From NCBI RefSeq assembly GCF_008831285.2, contig NC_045142.1, positions 1,121,001 through 1,185,000 on the forward strand: 64,000 bases of DNA, read 5' to 3'. The notes beneath the pieces were generated by a model. It did not search any database, was not told where the DNA came from, and was given only the letters and a program-made list of their open reading frames with translations. Source of the stretch: Nymphaea colorata. Its lineage: Eukaryota > Streptophyta > Magnoliopsida > Nymphaeales > Nymphaeaceae. Of the stretch, positions 1-11,600 are shown piece after piece. Both the position numbers and the translations under genes were made by a program. Position 1 is the stretch's first letter. Each line of letters starts with the position of its first letter.

Positions 1-3000
1 CATGGTATATGGTGGGATCATTATACTGGTAAGGTTGTTCATATCGAATCATTTCTTTCTGCCTCTGCTCCAGTTCCAAAAGCCTGCGCTCACGTCTTTC
101 CACTTCCAATTCTCTACGACGAAGATCTGCATGTAGAGAATCTTCATGCACATATGATTGTGAAGGCAGAGGTGGTAATGCATAAACTTCTCTGGTGTAG
201 ATGTCACTAGCTTCTCTGTCATAGTCATAAATGCCAGTCTCTCTCCTATGAACTCCATCAACTAGTAACCTTTCCCTTGGGAATCTCTCCCTTGAAAGTC
301 CATGAAATTCACTGACTAGTGTATTCTCCCTTGGGAGTCCATGAACTCCACTGATTAGGGTACTATCCCTAGAAAGTCTATGAGCTCTAATCGGTTCCCT
401 TTCCCTTACAATGCCACGAACCCTACTCACTGGTTCATCCCCTCTTGAGAGCTCAATAGACCTAGACAAAGTTCCCATATGGACGCCAAGACTCCTATTT
501 GATGTTGTTGCTGGCCGTTGATCCCTTACCCTTTCTCCGTGTCTCCGACCTCTCACTCGCCTCCGTTGTCTCTTGTCAATCCCCAAACTACCAGAATCTT
601 TTCTGACCAGGTCATCGTTTCTGCTTGATGTAAAAAGCTTGCAGAGCTTTTTCACCTGCATGGCATGCAAACAAAAGATGCAGGTGTGAGTACCTCTTCG
701 GAAGTATCATCAAGAAAAGGGACCAATCTAGCATCAAGTTCTCGACATCAAGAACTTTGCTTCTTGAATTTCCAAACCACTGCTAATGTTGGAAACACAC
801 TAACCTGTTCACCTGTCAACTCAATATTGAATCTTTTCCTCCCAACATAATTATCATTGATTGCAGCCTTGAATTTTTCCTCCGGTAAAGGTGTGCATTC
901 ACTAACAACCTTGAAGCGAACCTGGTCATGACAATGAACAGGATCAGACATGCTATTCCTTGCCCTCCAACCTCACTTGATATGAAGGGTCAAGAAAGAT
1001 CCACTAGCATCAAAGTGTCAATTCTGTTAAATTCAACAACTTGAGACCAACCATCTATCCAGATCAACCTTCCAAAGACAAAATTCATTATAGGTTCTCC
1101 AAGAACCATAAGTATATTGCAGGAAGAAAATATTGTAGGGAAGTTCTTATCTTGGGAATTTGTGGGAAGTTATTATGATTTTTTCTTTTAAGAAAAGTTA
1201 CATCATTCAAAAAGACTCCCAAGAAAATCCTTGCATGAGGACTGCCAAGAAGGTGCTAGTAAACAATGATACTATCGGCCTTCATGCATACACACCCCTA
1301 AGGTTATACAACAGCAAGTATTTCCCGATAATAAGTTTGAAGTTTAGTCCAGCAGAGTAACAAACCTTATCTCATGCAGATATGTATAATATTTTAATTT
1401 TCTTTTTTTTTCGCAGTAAATAGACAGCACCTTGCTTTTTGATTTTTTAATAAGTGATGCAACTACGGACTTACTTATCTAATACTTGATTATATCATTA
1501 AGACTTTTTCATGTCCTGGATTTCGTGCTTTGGTAGGTTGTCTAAGATCCCTTCGATGACCTATGTTAAAGGGATATCTATATGATCTGATCAATTGTGC
1601 AAGGCCCATGGTAGCAACGGAACCTGGAAATGTATAGAAAACACAATCTTTTCTAGTGCCTTAGTATTAGTTAGTAATCTCAGCACGGTGAGTCCTCTCT
1701 TCCATGATGAACTGTTGGCAGTGCACCAGTCCTATAGTTTAATCTCTGTGAACCGAGGAGAAAGAAGGGAATAGTAGGAACAGGATTGTAACATGAGACA
1801 GCAAGGAGGTCAACTTTGTTTCAAATATACAACATAGATTCTGACATTGCAATGTAGTTAGACCCTCATGTTAATATGAATGAATCAGTCTTTCATGGTA
1901 ACACAATCTCGATAGGACATATATTTCTATTACCATAGGTTAGGACGGATTGCCATTATCCTTTTTGTAGTGACGAATCTTGTATGTGTTCCTAACAAAA
2001 GGAATTTGTCCATTTTTGAGGTTTGAAATACCAAAAAGCATGAAAACACACAAGAACTCTTGCATGGACATTGAAAAGAGATGTACCTCCAGTTCCTTCA
2101 GAAATGGTAAGATCTTTGGCGCAAAAAATACAGGTTCATCCGTATCATCTTGAGCTGGTTCTGCTTTCTAAGTTTTTTTGTATTTTCTTTTCTATCTTAA
2201 CAATACCAAGTCAGGTTCTTTTCCCACTAGTATCGAATAGGACATGGTGAACAAGATTTTCTTCATGTAGAATTTGCTCGATTTAGATCAAGAAAATAGT
2301 ATGGATTTTATGAGATGATATCCTATGGCTCGAATCCATAGTCTTCCGATAGGAGCAGTTGACAATGGAACCAGATTTTTTCCATTATTTCCATAACCAT
2401 AATTGTACGAAAAGAAGGTCAGGCTCTGGGTTGTTCAAGGATAGTGGCATTCAGTTTCTTGATCCTTTGGCTTAGGATTAGTTAATTCTATTTCTCGATA
2501 GGGAGTAGGGGAGGGATGTAAGCCAATGGTAGAGTGTCACCTTGACGGCATGGAAGTCATCAGTTCAAGCCTGATTATCCCTAAACCCAATATTGAGTTT
2601 TTCTATTTTGACTTGCTTCTATGCCATGATCGAATGATATAAGAGGCTCATGGATTGATGTGAGAGGGTACGGATAGCTATATAGTTGGAAGCGAACTCC
2701 ATGTTAATACAAAGTGCATGGGTTTATGCTTGTTTGCTCCTAATCAAGATCCAAAACATTGTCATAAAAAACATTGGCACATTTTAAACAGCAACGATTT
2801 TTCTCGGGTATAATACAGCAAACTTGAAAATACAGAAAAAATATGGTAAATTTTTAAAAAATTTAAAAACCTAAAAATTAGGGGAGTAAAAATAAGTGAA
2901 AGACTAGTAAGACAAATATCAAAATAAGTAAATAAACAACAACTAAAAATTAAAAAAATTAAAGCAAGTAGTTTGGCATTAAAAAATGCAAAAAATGAAT

Positions 3001-5267
3001 AAAATGAAAAAACATGAAAAAGTGAAAAAATGTATTTTTTTGCTTTTTTGTTTTGAAATAAAAAAACAATTTTTAAAGTTTTAAATGACTGACTTATTTA
3101 TCAGGTTTTATAGCATTTTTTGTGACTATGATCCAAAACTATCAAACAATAGGGAGATATATTTGGGAAAATTTGTTAGGAAAATAATAAATAATGATGT
3201 TGCGAGCTTCTCAAGTAGAAGAAATGGTTCATTGGCAGTTGTGATGGCAAGAGATGAAGAAGATCCTATTAACTTGTGCTTATGTTTTAGAGTGGGAACA
3301 CCAAATCTCCAATGGCTTGCATAAAGTTATTATCCCAACCTGCAACCTCATCATGTTGTGAAATAAATTGAAGCACTTATTCTCAAATTCACAACATCAA
3401 GATAAATAAACTCATTGAGTCACTAGTAAGCAAGTAGAAAATTTAGTTTATGATCACTTCGACCTATGCTTACTTTCACACACTTTGGATGATAATAGAT
3501 ATTGTTTTTAAGTTTTATCCTTGATATGTATAGATATATTGATTGGTAGCTTGAAGTTAACTAATGACTTAAATCACATGGTGTTGCAACTTTCAGTTCA
3601 AGATCATTCAAGCATTCGGCTGTTCATCTAGAGAATATTGATGTGGATCTTGAAGGACAGCATGATTTGCATGCTCTTAATATGGACCTTGCGGAACCCG
3701 TCATTCCTTCTAACCTTGATCGAGACTGATGAGGATCAATAAAGCTAATATATTTTGGATTATTAGTATGTTTGTTACTTTCATACTTTGTTAATTAGTT
3801 TCTTTATCATAATCTCTAAATTTTGAATCATGAATGTGATGTTTTGTGTGTCTGAATTCTTACTTTTTGTTTTATATACTTGTACACGAGTTTTTTGAAG
3901 ATGTTCTGTACCGATACTTGTATGACATGGCTGCCATAGTGAAAAGTGGAGGATGGATATTTCACCATTCCTTTAAGTTATGCAAAAAATGTTCAATCAT
4001 ATGAATGATGTATTAAATCATTCTAAATTGTGCGTGAATGCAAAAGAGTTAACTTAGTCCTAATGAAACATGGTTTGTGTAGTCACTCCTAATTATTGAA
4101 ACAATGATATAATCGTACAAGTCTACTGGGAAAAATGAGAACATATGTCAAATTTCATTGAAATCTAAAAAAAAAATCCAATTTAACAATGACCATGGAA
4201 AGAAAATGTTTAGCCTAACGAACCTGTGACGGGAAAGCAGAATTAAAAGCCCTGGGCTCAATATTATACCCTCCACGTCCAGCAGCTCTATAGATTCCAT
4301 ACATAAGCCTGTGATCAACATCAAACAAGAATAGCCGCATCCCTTTGTAAACCTTTGCAACCAGCTCCTTTTTGTTAGCAGGCAAACCTAGAACCTTGTA
4401 CTTGAAGCAGTCCCTTTTTGTGTTCTTGCTGCACATAAATATGAGACCCGCACTTTCTTTTATTCCGGAATCTGATGTCTTGCCAGCATCCCCTGCATAA
4501 CTGGCAACCATCTCAACATTTTCAGTTGTTACTTTATCCTTATTCTTTAAGCTTTTAGTTTCTTGAGATACTAATGAATCATCCACCTTATTCTCCCTTT
4601 TCCTCTTCCCATTATTTTGTAGTTTTTGCTCCTTTTTCTCATTTAACTTTACCTCTTTATTTTCCATACATGGCTTAGCCTCCTTCTTTGCTTCATCTGC
4701 ATTTGCTTCCATCTTTTGCTCATCTACGCTTATTTGTTCCTTCTTCTCATCTCCTTTGACAGTTTTCTTCATCTCACCATCTTCAACACCTACAATCCCT
4801 TTGTCATCATTTTTAGCTGCTATATTTTTCTTCTTTATCAATCTTGTAGTTTTCTTAGTCATTTTCTTTTTCTTCCCTTTGTCATTTTTTGTTTCTTCCC
4901 TGCTCTCTTTGACCATCTCCATCTCTTTGTCCTTATTTGGTTCTTTAGCATCCACTTCCCTTCCACCCTCATCCACCTTTTTCGCTTCAAAATTCCCATC
5001 TACTTCACTATTGTCCTTCTTCCTAGCTTCTTCAACTTCTTCCTTTTCATTTCCCTTATTCTTCTCTTTCGCCTCTTCAGCATCATCACTGGCCTCTTTC
5101 TCCTCTTTTACTTTTGGATTAGACTCTCCCTGCAGTTTCTCCTCTCTCATCCCTTCGATGACCAGAGAAGATGCATCCTCAGCATTAAGCTCCGAATTGG
5201 ATTCCTTAGGTTTGGTCTCAGTTACTTTGTGTACACTAGCTATGCAAGCCTTATTTGCTCTGACCAT
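1..5267 (-). CDS. DCD-domain protein with acidic/Lys-Glu-rich N-terminus (C-terminus cut by window edge)
   Basis: Coding exons on the minus strand are 5267-4224, 921-805 and 655-1, continuing past the left edge. Phases agree and all junctions are GT-AG. Residues 1-270 are low-complexity Lys/Glu-rich and probably disordered. A DCD (Development and Cell Death) domain spans about residues 272-387. It opens with [10 protein letters not shown], contains LFLFDV and [14 protein letters not shown], and is split by the 3.3 kb intron exactly before VRFKVV. It closes with FKAAINDNY and FNIEL. The third exon is Arg/Glu-rich, with imperfect repeats of an HGLxRE unit and a coiled [18 protein letters not shown] segment. 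DCD proteins are plant-specific and linked to stress, development and cell death; molecular activity is not established by sequence. I start at the ATG at 5267, two bases inside the exon. The reading frame is open further upstream, but only through a non-ATG start and across the likely acceptor at 5270/5271. The family is secure; the exact orthologue is not. Confidence 0.85.
2512..2583 (+). pseudogene. trnV-GAC: Fossil plastid tRNA-Val (GAC) inside the NUPT
   Basis: This 72-nt block matches plastid trnV-GAC with its T-arm (GTTCAAGCC) and its anticodon loop, where TTGACGG places GAC at 2544-2546. The acceptor stem is AGGGATG pairing with TATCCCT and so carries a mismatch. The D-arm and anticodon stem also hold substitutions compared with the plastid gene, for example in the arm after GAC. 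It lies in a nuclear intron with no nuclear promoter in view, so I treat it as a relic rather than an active tRNA gene. Confidence 0.8.
2655..2684 (+). promoter_or_regulatory. Fossil plastid rrn16 (PEP, sigma70-type) promoter
   Basis: A TTGATG box (2655-2660; plastid form TTGACG) is followed 18 bases later by TATATA (2679-2684; plastid form TATATT). The flanking text is that of the plastid rrn16 upstream region. It is a relic of the NUPT and is not expected to work in the nucleus. Confidence 0.6.
2765..3080 (+). repeat. A-rich dispersed repeat, copy 1
   Basis: A-rich DNA begins with a TTTTAAACAGCAACG block and a TTTTTCTCGGGTAT motif, followed by a degenerate poly(A)-like run rich in AAAATG units. 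The same opening, and the following text CCTAAAAAT, recur at 10690-11060. The repeat abuts the hAT fossil, so it may be part of that element or a related non-autonomous derivative. Confidence 0.5.
3085..3760 (+). mobile_element. Decayed hAT-superfamily transposase fragment (C-terminal dimerisation region)
   Basis: Read across one frameshift, this stretch gives DEEDPINL, then GTPNLQWLA, then [16 protein letters not shown], followed by a stretch resembling IHNIKINKL. This is the order and spacing of the hAT dimerisation region (DPxEWW, PxLQxLAxxxLS, SSxxERNWS, IHxxxRNRL). A diverged acidic tail follows near 3600-3730. Stop codons and frameshifts (for example the TAA after QWLA at about 3322) show it is dead. 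It lies immediately after the NUPT in the DCD intron and opposes the host gene. Element ends and target-site duplications were not identified. Confidence 0.65.
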
Positions 5268-5751
5268 GTCTTCCAAACAGCAACCAATAAACAAATATGG
5301 TAAGAACCAGCAGAAATTATAAATCTGATTATCAGAAGAGCAACAGAACCACCATTTTCAAGATCCCAATTTAAAAATTGACCTTGTGCATATTGAATGA
5401 AATAAATATTTTGAGCTCAAACAATATAAAATAGTGGACTACATTCAACTCCTGCCAACAAGTTGATATCTGAAGTACAGATGTGAGATGACAGGAGGAG
5501 ATCAAGCTTTCTTCGCTTTGACCATGTCTTCAAACAGAAACCGATAAATAAATATGATAAGAGCCAGCAGAAACTATAAATCTGATTATCAGAAGAAACA
5601 ACAGAACCACCACCTTCAAGATCCCAATTTAGAAATTGGCCTTCTGCATATTGAATGAATAAAATATTCTGTGCTCAAACAAAATAAAAATAGTAGACTA
5701 CATTCAACTCCTGCCAACAAGTTGATATCTGAAGTACAGATGACAGGAGGA
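5257..5751 (-). repeat. Tandem duplication (~240-bp unit) copying the DCD acceptor and start codon
   Basis: About 5257-5500 and 5515-5751 are direct copies with scattered substitutions and small indels, by eye roughly 90 % identical. Each copy carries the minus-strand sequence GAAGACATGGTC, so the acceptor and ATG exist twice. The distal copy reads M-V-K-A-K-K-A and then stops, so it cannot begin the protein. Confidence 0.9.
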
Positions 5752-6260
5752 ATGAAAGAGAGCCATGAGAGATTCGCAAAGAAGGGTTCGCCGCGTCCAT
5801 ACAGATAAACACAACAGAAACAGCAAGGGGAACCCTACTTTATCACCTTTTAGAGTCACAAAATCACAAATTTCAATCAGAACCAAAACCCAGTCCCACT
5901 CTCACGTTTTATGCAGGCACAAACTCAACCACAAAAAGAATATAGAACTCCACCCATGATAAAATGCAATCTTAGTTCCTCATTTCCGGTAGTCATTCAG
6001 AAGGGAGATGTAGTCATTCAGAAGGGAGATCAATCAGACAGCCAAATAACAAATGAAACCAACAAAGAACAGATGAATTTCGTTAAATAGCAGACAGAAC
6101 GAAAGAGGCAAAAACCACAGAAAAGATAAGCAGGCTTACCTTCCAAAACCCGAACAACCAAAATCAGAGAAACAGATGGACAGCACCAAAAATCCACAAT
6201 GCCCAAATAAGCGTAGGTGTCAAGATAAATGGCGGAGTCTAGAGGCCTCTCCCGCTCGTC
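5270..6260 (-). promoter_or_regulatory. Predicted 5'UTR exon and 5'UTR intron of the DCD gene
   Basis: On the minus strand a good donor (GAAG/GTAAGC) lies at 6140/6139. A matching acceptor (TTTGGAAG/ACATGG) lies just before the start codon at 5271/5269. This implies a non-coding first exon upstream of 6140, roughly 6140-6260, and an intron of about 0.87 kb. The intron carries a duplicated copy of the acceptor and start region (see the repeat at 5257-5751). A 21-bp direct repeat lies at 5989-6030. No TATA box was convincing. This is inferred from splice signals only. Confidence 0.45.
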
Positions 6261-8604
6261 TTATTAATCAAAACCTAAAATGGCTTCCCCGGCTGGTGCC
6301 CGTTGTACCGCCGACAGGTGGACTTATTCGATCAGCCCTTTACCCGATTCCGACCCGATTCAAGATAAACCCTCAGGTGGCTCCCGGTCCCCGGATCCAG
6401 AATTTACGAAGTTGGTATTACGAACTGATCTGATTTTGAATCCGTTCAGTCGGATCCGGACTTAGAGATAAGCAGATAGGTCCATAAATTGATCTTTTTA
6501 CACCTATTCCATACGACCCATTGGCTAGTTCAGATCCAAGATCTTATTTTATCTGGGTAAGGATCCAGGCCCACTTATTGGAAGTTGAATCCCGGTGCAA
6601 ACCTGATCCGACTTGCTTGCAACTGCATTCGGGTTACCAGCATGTGGGCTGAGCCAACTGAGCTCGGTCAAGCAAGCAAGACTGGCCCTATCTGGCTCGA
6701 GCAGGTTCACGTAGGATTCGAACATATAAACCTTTATGGGGCATTTCGAATTATGAACACCCGCAGTGTTTCATAAATAATGTTTCATGAATCTATCTCA
6801 ATCATTTATGTTAAGTATCTTTGTTTTTAAATGCCCCCTCTGTTTAACTAGGGAAACCAGTATTTCAGATATGCCTAATCACCAAATCTGAACCCCAATT
6901 AGTCTGATTAGGTTGGCTTTCATACTAGGCCCAACGAGGGTCCAAACCAATTAAGGGTTGAGCTATATGCAAATATAATAGATTCTTCTTTGGTCTTATT
7001 TTTATATCAAACGGCTTGGCATGATCACATAGTGTTTGTGAAGAGGACAAATTATGCAATATCACGAAGTCAATAAAAGCAATGTAAGAAGGGACCAGTG
7101 TAATAAAAATTTGAATTTGAATGTGGATCAAATTGGCCAGACTTCGGTCATGTATCACAAAAGAAAACTATTATCGTATACACTAGTAGAACTGCTTAAA
7201 AGTAATAAAACAAAAATAGTAAATGTCACATGGCACTCATGCATCAGCGAATAAATCGAACCGAGTTGCCACCAATTGGATTCGAACTAACCGATCAAGG
7301 ACCATTTTAATAACATTTGTAAAGACTTTAAATAAGTCCAAGCTCTTGTCAACCGTGCATCTTGACTGTTGCTACGCTATCTTCTTCGAAATGTTGCTAT
7401 ACTACTCTGCCACAAGGGAAGGTGGCCAATCTCACCATATCTCGAGCAGCAGCAACCAAAAGAACCTTAGATCAAGTCCCAGCCGTGGCAATTCTACACT
7501 TGCCTCGAATGAGCTCGCTCATGCAGGGATGTGTGTGGCTCATGATGGCCCATAAACTGTTAGAAATGAATTTCAATCCTTTGACAGTTCATGGCGTTAT
7601 CATGGTCCATAAACTAAAATTCAACTCAATTACCTAATGCAGATGCCTAAGAAGGATTTGTTAAGAACTCCAAATGCTGGGACAAAAACATTCAATTTTT
7701 TTGTAGGATATAGATATTTTTGTCAATATCCAAATAAAGTTAACCCAAAAACTACTTACACAACCCGAAAAATGAATATCGAGATCATTACAGTTGAAAA
7801 ATAGCTGCCAAACACAGTTACGGTGCACAATTTCGAGAGATCTATACATCCAATTAATCTGAAGTCGGTGGCTTTCCGTTGACTTGCAGAATTCATCATT
7901 TTAATTGATTCAATTTTTAATGCAGCTTCTACTTTCCAGAATCACGAATAAGACCAACATCTCAAAGGAAAAAAGGAGAACTCATCTATACATTAGAAAC
8001 TGCACGTTCCTGCTTAACTTCCATACAGAAAGATCAAAGGGGAAAAAAATTCAGCTGCAATAAATGCTTAAGAGGGCATAAACTCTCCAAGAATCGTTGC
8101 CATCCGTTTTAGCATCTCTATTGACTGCTACGATTCTCAAGCCCAATCAAAATCTGTACTTACAACTGCGTATCAATACCATGGTCAGCTTGCTCCCTCC
8201 CGCAATCATGAAACTTGCATCCATTTAACTATCAACTTTGGAATCCAAGGTCAAGCCACCGCAACAATCTCATTAAAGACTATATCTGATTGTGCCTCAA
8301 CCGACATGGGATGCTCTATGAGGGACCGCTCTCGTCCACTAACTTTATTCCAACAATTCAAACAGGAAATCAGCAGTCACTAGTCTGGACTCTGGCCGAC
8401 TCCTTTTTGTCTCGCTAACCAGAAACTCAGGAACTTCCTGGTTTAACACATGAAATCAGCACTTACAAATTGACTTGCAATAAATCATAATAAACTGCAC
8501 TCAATATGCAACATAATAGCTACCTGATTTTGTCTTGGCAGCAGACAAAATGCCAAGCTGGAATCTTGTGATGATCAACGTCATGCAACATTTGGGGGAT
8601 TCAC
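6260..8604. other. Intergenic stretch between DCD 5' end and RNR1 stop
   Basis: I see no supported gene. Short open frames at 6176-6776 and 7223-7637 have no recognisable domain and no splice context. 6300-6680 is relatively GC-rich with repeated GACCCGA-like words, probably an old repeat. The right part must hold the 3'UTR of the RNR1 gene; no unambiguous polyadenylation signal was picked. Confidence 0.5.
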
Positions 8605-11600
8605 CTAGACTTCCTTAACGGTGAGAATGTCAGCACGGGGATGTGATTCTTCAACCTGAATGTCTACCTCGTCCCCAATCTGAACACCTATAGATACTGA
8701 AGCAGATGCCTGAACTCCAATCTACAACAAAGAGATCAAGAAACGTTATGGAAAATATTGTCCCAAGAACCATGAACAAAGCTTGCGATAATTACTTAAA
8801 ACTCAAAAAGAGCTTCTGAGGGTCAACAACAAAGAGATCAAGAAACGTTATGGAAAATATTGTCCCAAGAACCATGAACAAAGCTTGCGATAATTACTTA
8901 AAACTCAAAAAGAGCTTCTGAGGGTCAACCAAGATCATCAAATTGCAATATTTCCATGTCACCGACTCTTAGAAGGAAAAGGCAGGAAAAGTTTCACCAG
9001 GTATTCACAAAGAAACGACCTCAAACAGTTGATGAATTGCTCCATGCTGCTAACCACGGATATGGGATTTTCGAAAATAAATAAAACATATATAAGGCAT
9101 GACAGACTCAATTGAATGCTTTCGCCATCTGAAAGGATGTACCAATGTCAGACAATAAACGTATTCTTTCAAGAAAATACAGACCACAGTTGTAAAAAGG
9201 TAAAAACTAGTTCATAGTTTTCTGCCATTTACATGAGGTCATGCCACCAAGGTCCAAGATTCAAGTTAGCAATACCTGGAGCCATTCAGTTGAGCTTTTC
9301 CATAATCTTAGAGCAGACGTGGAAGAAGGAGAAATTCAAAACAAAATAAGATAAATAGATCTGTAAACGATTTTCTGGAGGAATGGATAAAGAGAAGAAC
9401 AATAATTAATAGAAGGAAAAGCAATAGAAGCGATTACATATGAACTACATGACAAACAAATCAGTCGAGCTTACTAAAAGCATTCAAAAGCTATGGTAAA
9501 AAATTGTATACCCTTCCAACCAACTGATTTTTCCTTTTCAAGTTCTACTATTTCCCATTCGTCCTCTGTTTCTATCTAACAAAATTGTCAAAAAGTTGAT
9601 AGCGTAATGGTACCTGAGACTGATATCAAGCAACCATAACACCTTTTTTTTTCTCCAACCACCATCTAAGACCTGAGTCATCCCACACTTGGTTACTAAT
9701 GCATCTGTTCATTGAGTTTTTATCTGTCTCATGATTGTTAGTCTAGTCACCATGTACTTCAAATTTGCAAGTGTACTTGAAAAAATGCAGATCCCCTTTG
9801 ACAACCAATCCTATAACTGATGCATGAACATATTCAGCTGTCAATCTATAAAAGCGCTTCTACTTTTACAACACCACGGACCACTTAAATGTTGATAGTC
9901 AGAACCTATAAACACTAAAACACGGACATAGCACGTATCATGCACCAGATCTGCCCAACTGGCATGAAAAGTTTATTCCAATATTATGTGGATTTTACTG
10001 ATGCTACATTACACACAGTCACAGTCATGAGACAAAGATACTAAAGTTTACTTTATTTTCTTGCCATGTCAATCTATGTACCATTCCTGAGAGGTGACAA
10101 AAGGGAAAGTATCTTTTACTGCTATGCATGTCCTTGCAACATTGCCCTTGAGCCTGGACAATTCAAGCTTACTTCCAAGATAATTTCAAATAAACCTAAG
10201 TACTATAGGCAGCAAGTCCTATCTCCAAATAAAAGTATGTAAAGCTAACTTGCATCTGATCTATCCAAAAATGGAGTACAAATAGTCATTACAAAGCAAG
10301 ACGGGAACATCTATGTTACCTCCAACAAAAGCAATGCTGCTAAACGATCTTTTATAAATCTAAGCACCAAAGCACGATATTTCCTGTCTTTAGGTTGTCG
10401 CCTCAGGAACTCCAATAACCAATACCGTAAACTGTCGCTAGACAACTTTTTTGCAATTCTAACCTTCACATTTGTCATGGATGCTATCCCTTCCAATTGA
10501 CCAGCAGAAAAAGGTAGTGAGTCTCCCCTCAGTAAAGCTTTCACCTGCATATAAAGTATAAACAATACTATAAGCATCACATGCATTGTCAAAAAAAAAA
10601 AGGTAAATAATTGAGAAAATGACCAGGACATTCATGTCCAAAGACTCCTTGAGATCTCAAATCCTCAGTGAAGGCTACAAATATTGTTCTCAGTGTTTTT
10701 AACAGCACAGTTTTTCTCGGGTATTTTTCGGCAAAGTTGTTTTCTCAAGAAAATTTTGGGAAAAAATCTCAGAAAATTTTTGAAAAATGAAAAAAACCTA
10801 AAAATCAGGTCAAAGTACAAAAAATGAGAAATAAATAAGAGAAGGGGATTTAAAAAAATTAGATAAAATGATAAAAATAATGACTTAATGATGATAAATA
10901 TGACAATCAATCATTCAATTTGAGATGAATCCATGACGTCACTAACCTAAAAGAATAAAAGGAAAAGAATGGGCAAAAGACGGAAAAAAACACAAGAAAA
11001 ACATGATAAATATATTTTCATGTTTAAAAAAACACATATTTTGTCTTTTTTTTGTCATCATTCTTCTTGCTATATCACAATATTCTCTAAAACATTGTGA
11101 TTCTTGTGGCTATGCAGTTTAAACCAATCCCAGATTTGAAACTACTTCAGAAACGCCCATTACCAGCAACCATCAATTCCAATTCTGAAGCCAGACTATT
11201 ATCCAATGATAGGACAAAATTCAATATGCACCTAACTGGCATGAAGAATACAAAGAAATATACCTGGTAATGAGCAAGAAGGTCAAGGTATCTTCGTATG
11301 GGAGATGTGAACTGCACATATCCAGACAGACCAAGAAGTCCATGACGTATTGGCTTTCTGAAGTCCAATTCTGCAGCTCGTAGTACCTTAGTATAAGTTG
11401 AAGTCCGGGCAGGTCCTTCAGGAAGATGTGCAAATGCAGAAAAAGATGTGCTTGACTGAGGATGTCCTCTGTATGGGAGGGGAATATTTTTGCTGCAACC
11501 AAATGAGGCTATAGCCTCCCCACAAAGTATCATCATCTCTGAGACAAGACGCATAGCTGATGCAGACTGATCTTCAACATACAAGTTGATCAGAGGCTCT

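Larger units (their letters stand above)
1500..2760 (+). other. Nuclear plastid DNA insertion (NUPT): rps12 3' flank - trnV-GAC - rrn16 5' region
   Basis: This stretch inside the DCD intron reads, in plastid order, as diverged plastid inverted-repeat DNA. It starts with the spacer downstream of the rps12 3' exons (for example the blocks around 1720-2100), continues through the spacer before trnV, then trnV-GAC at 2512-2583, the rrn16 promoter, and the start of the 16S leader, ending near 2750. I recognise the spacer text from land-plant plastomes. Many substitutions and small indels show an old, decaying insertion. The plastid reading direction is the window plus strand, opposite to the host gene. 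End points are approximate to within about 40 bp. Confidence 0.85.

Noticed and set aside
4716-5322. Long plus-strand open frames (188-195 codons) opposite the DCD first exon
   Set aside because: They are antisense to a Lys/Glu-rich coding exon (AAG/GAA runs read as CTT/TTC), giving Phe/Leu/Ser-rich nonsense with no domain.
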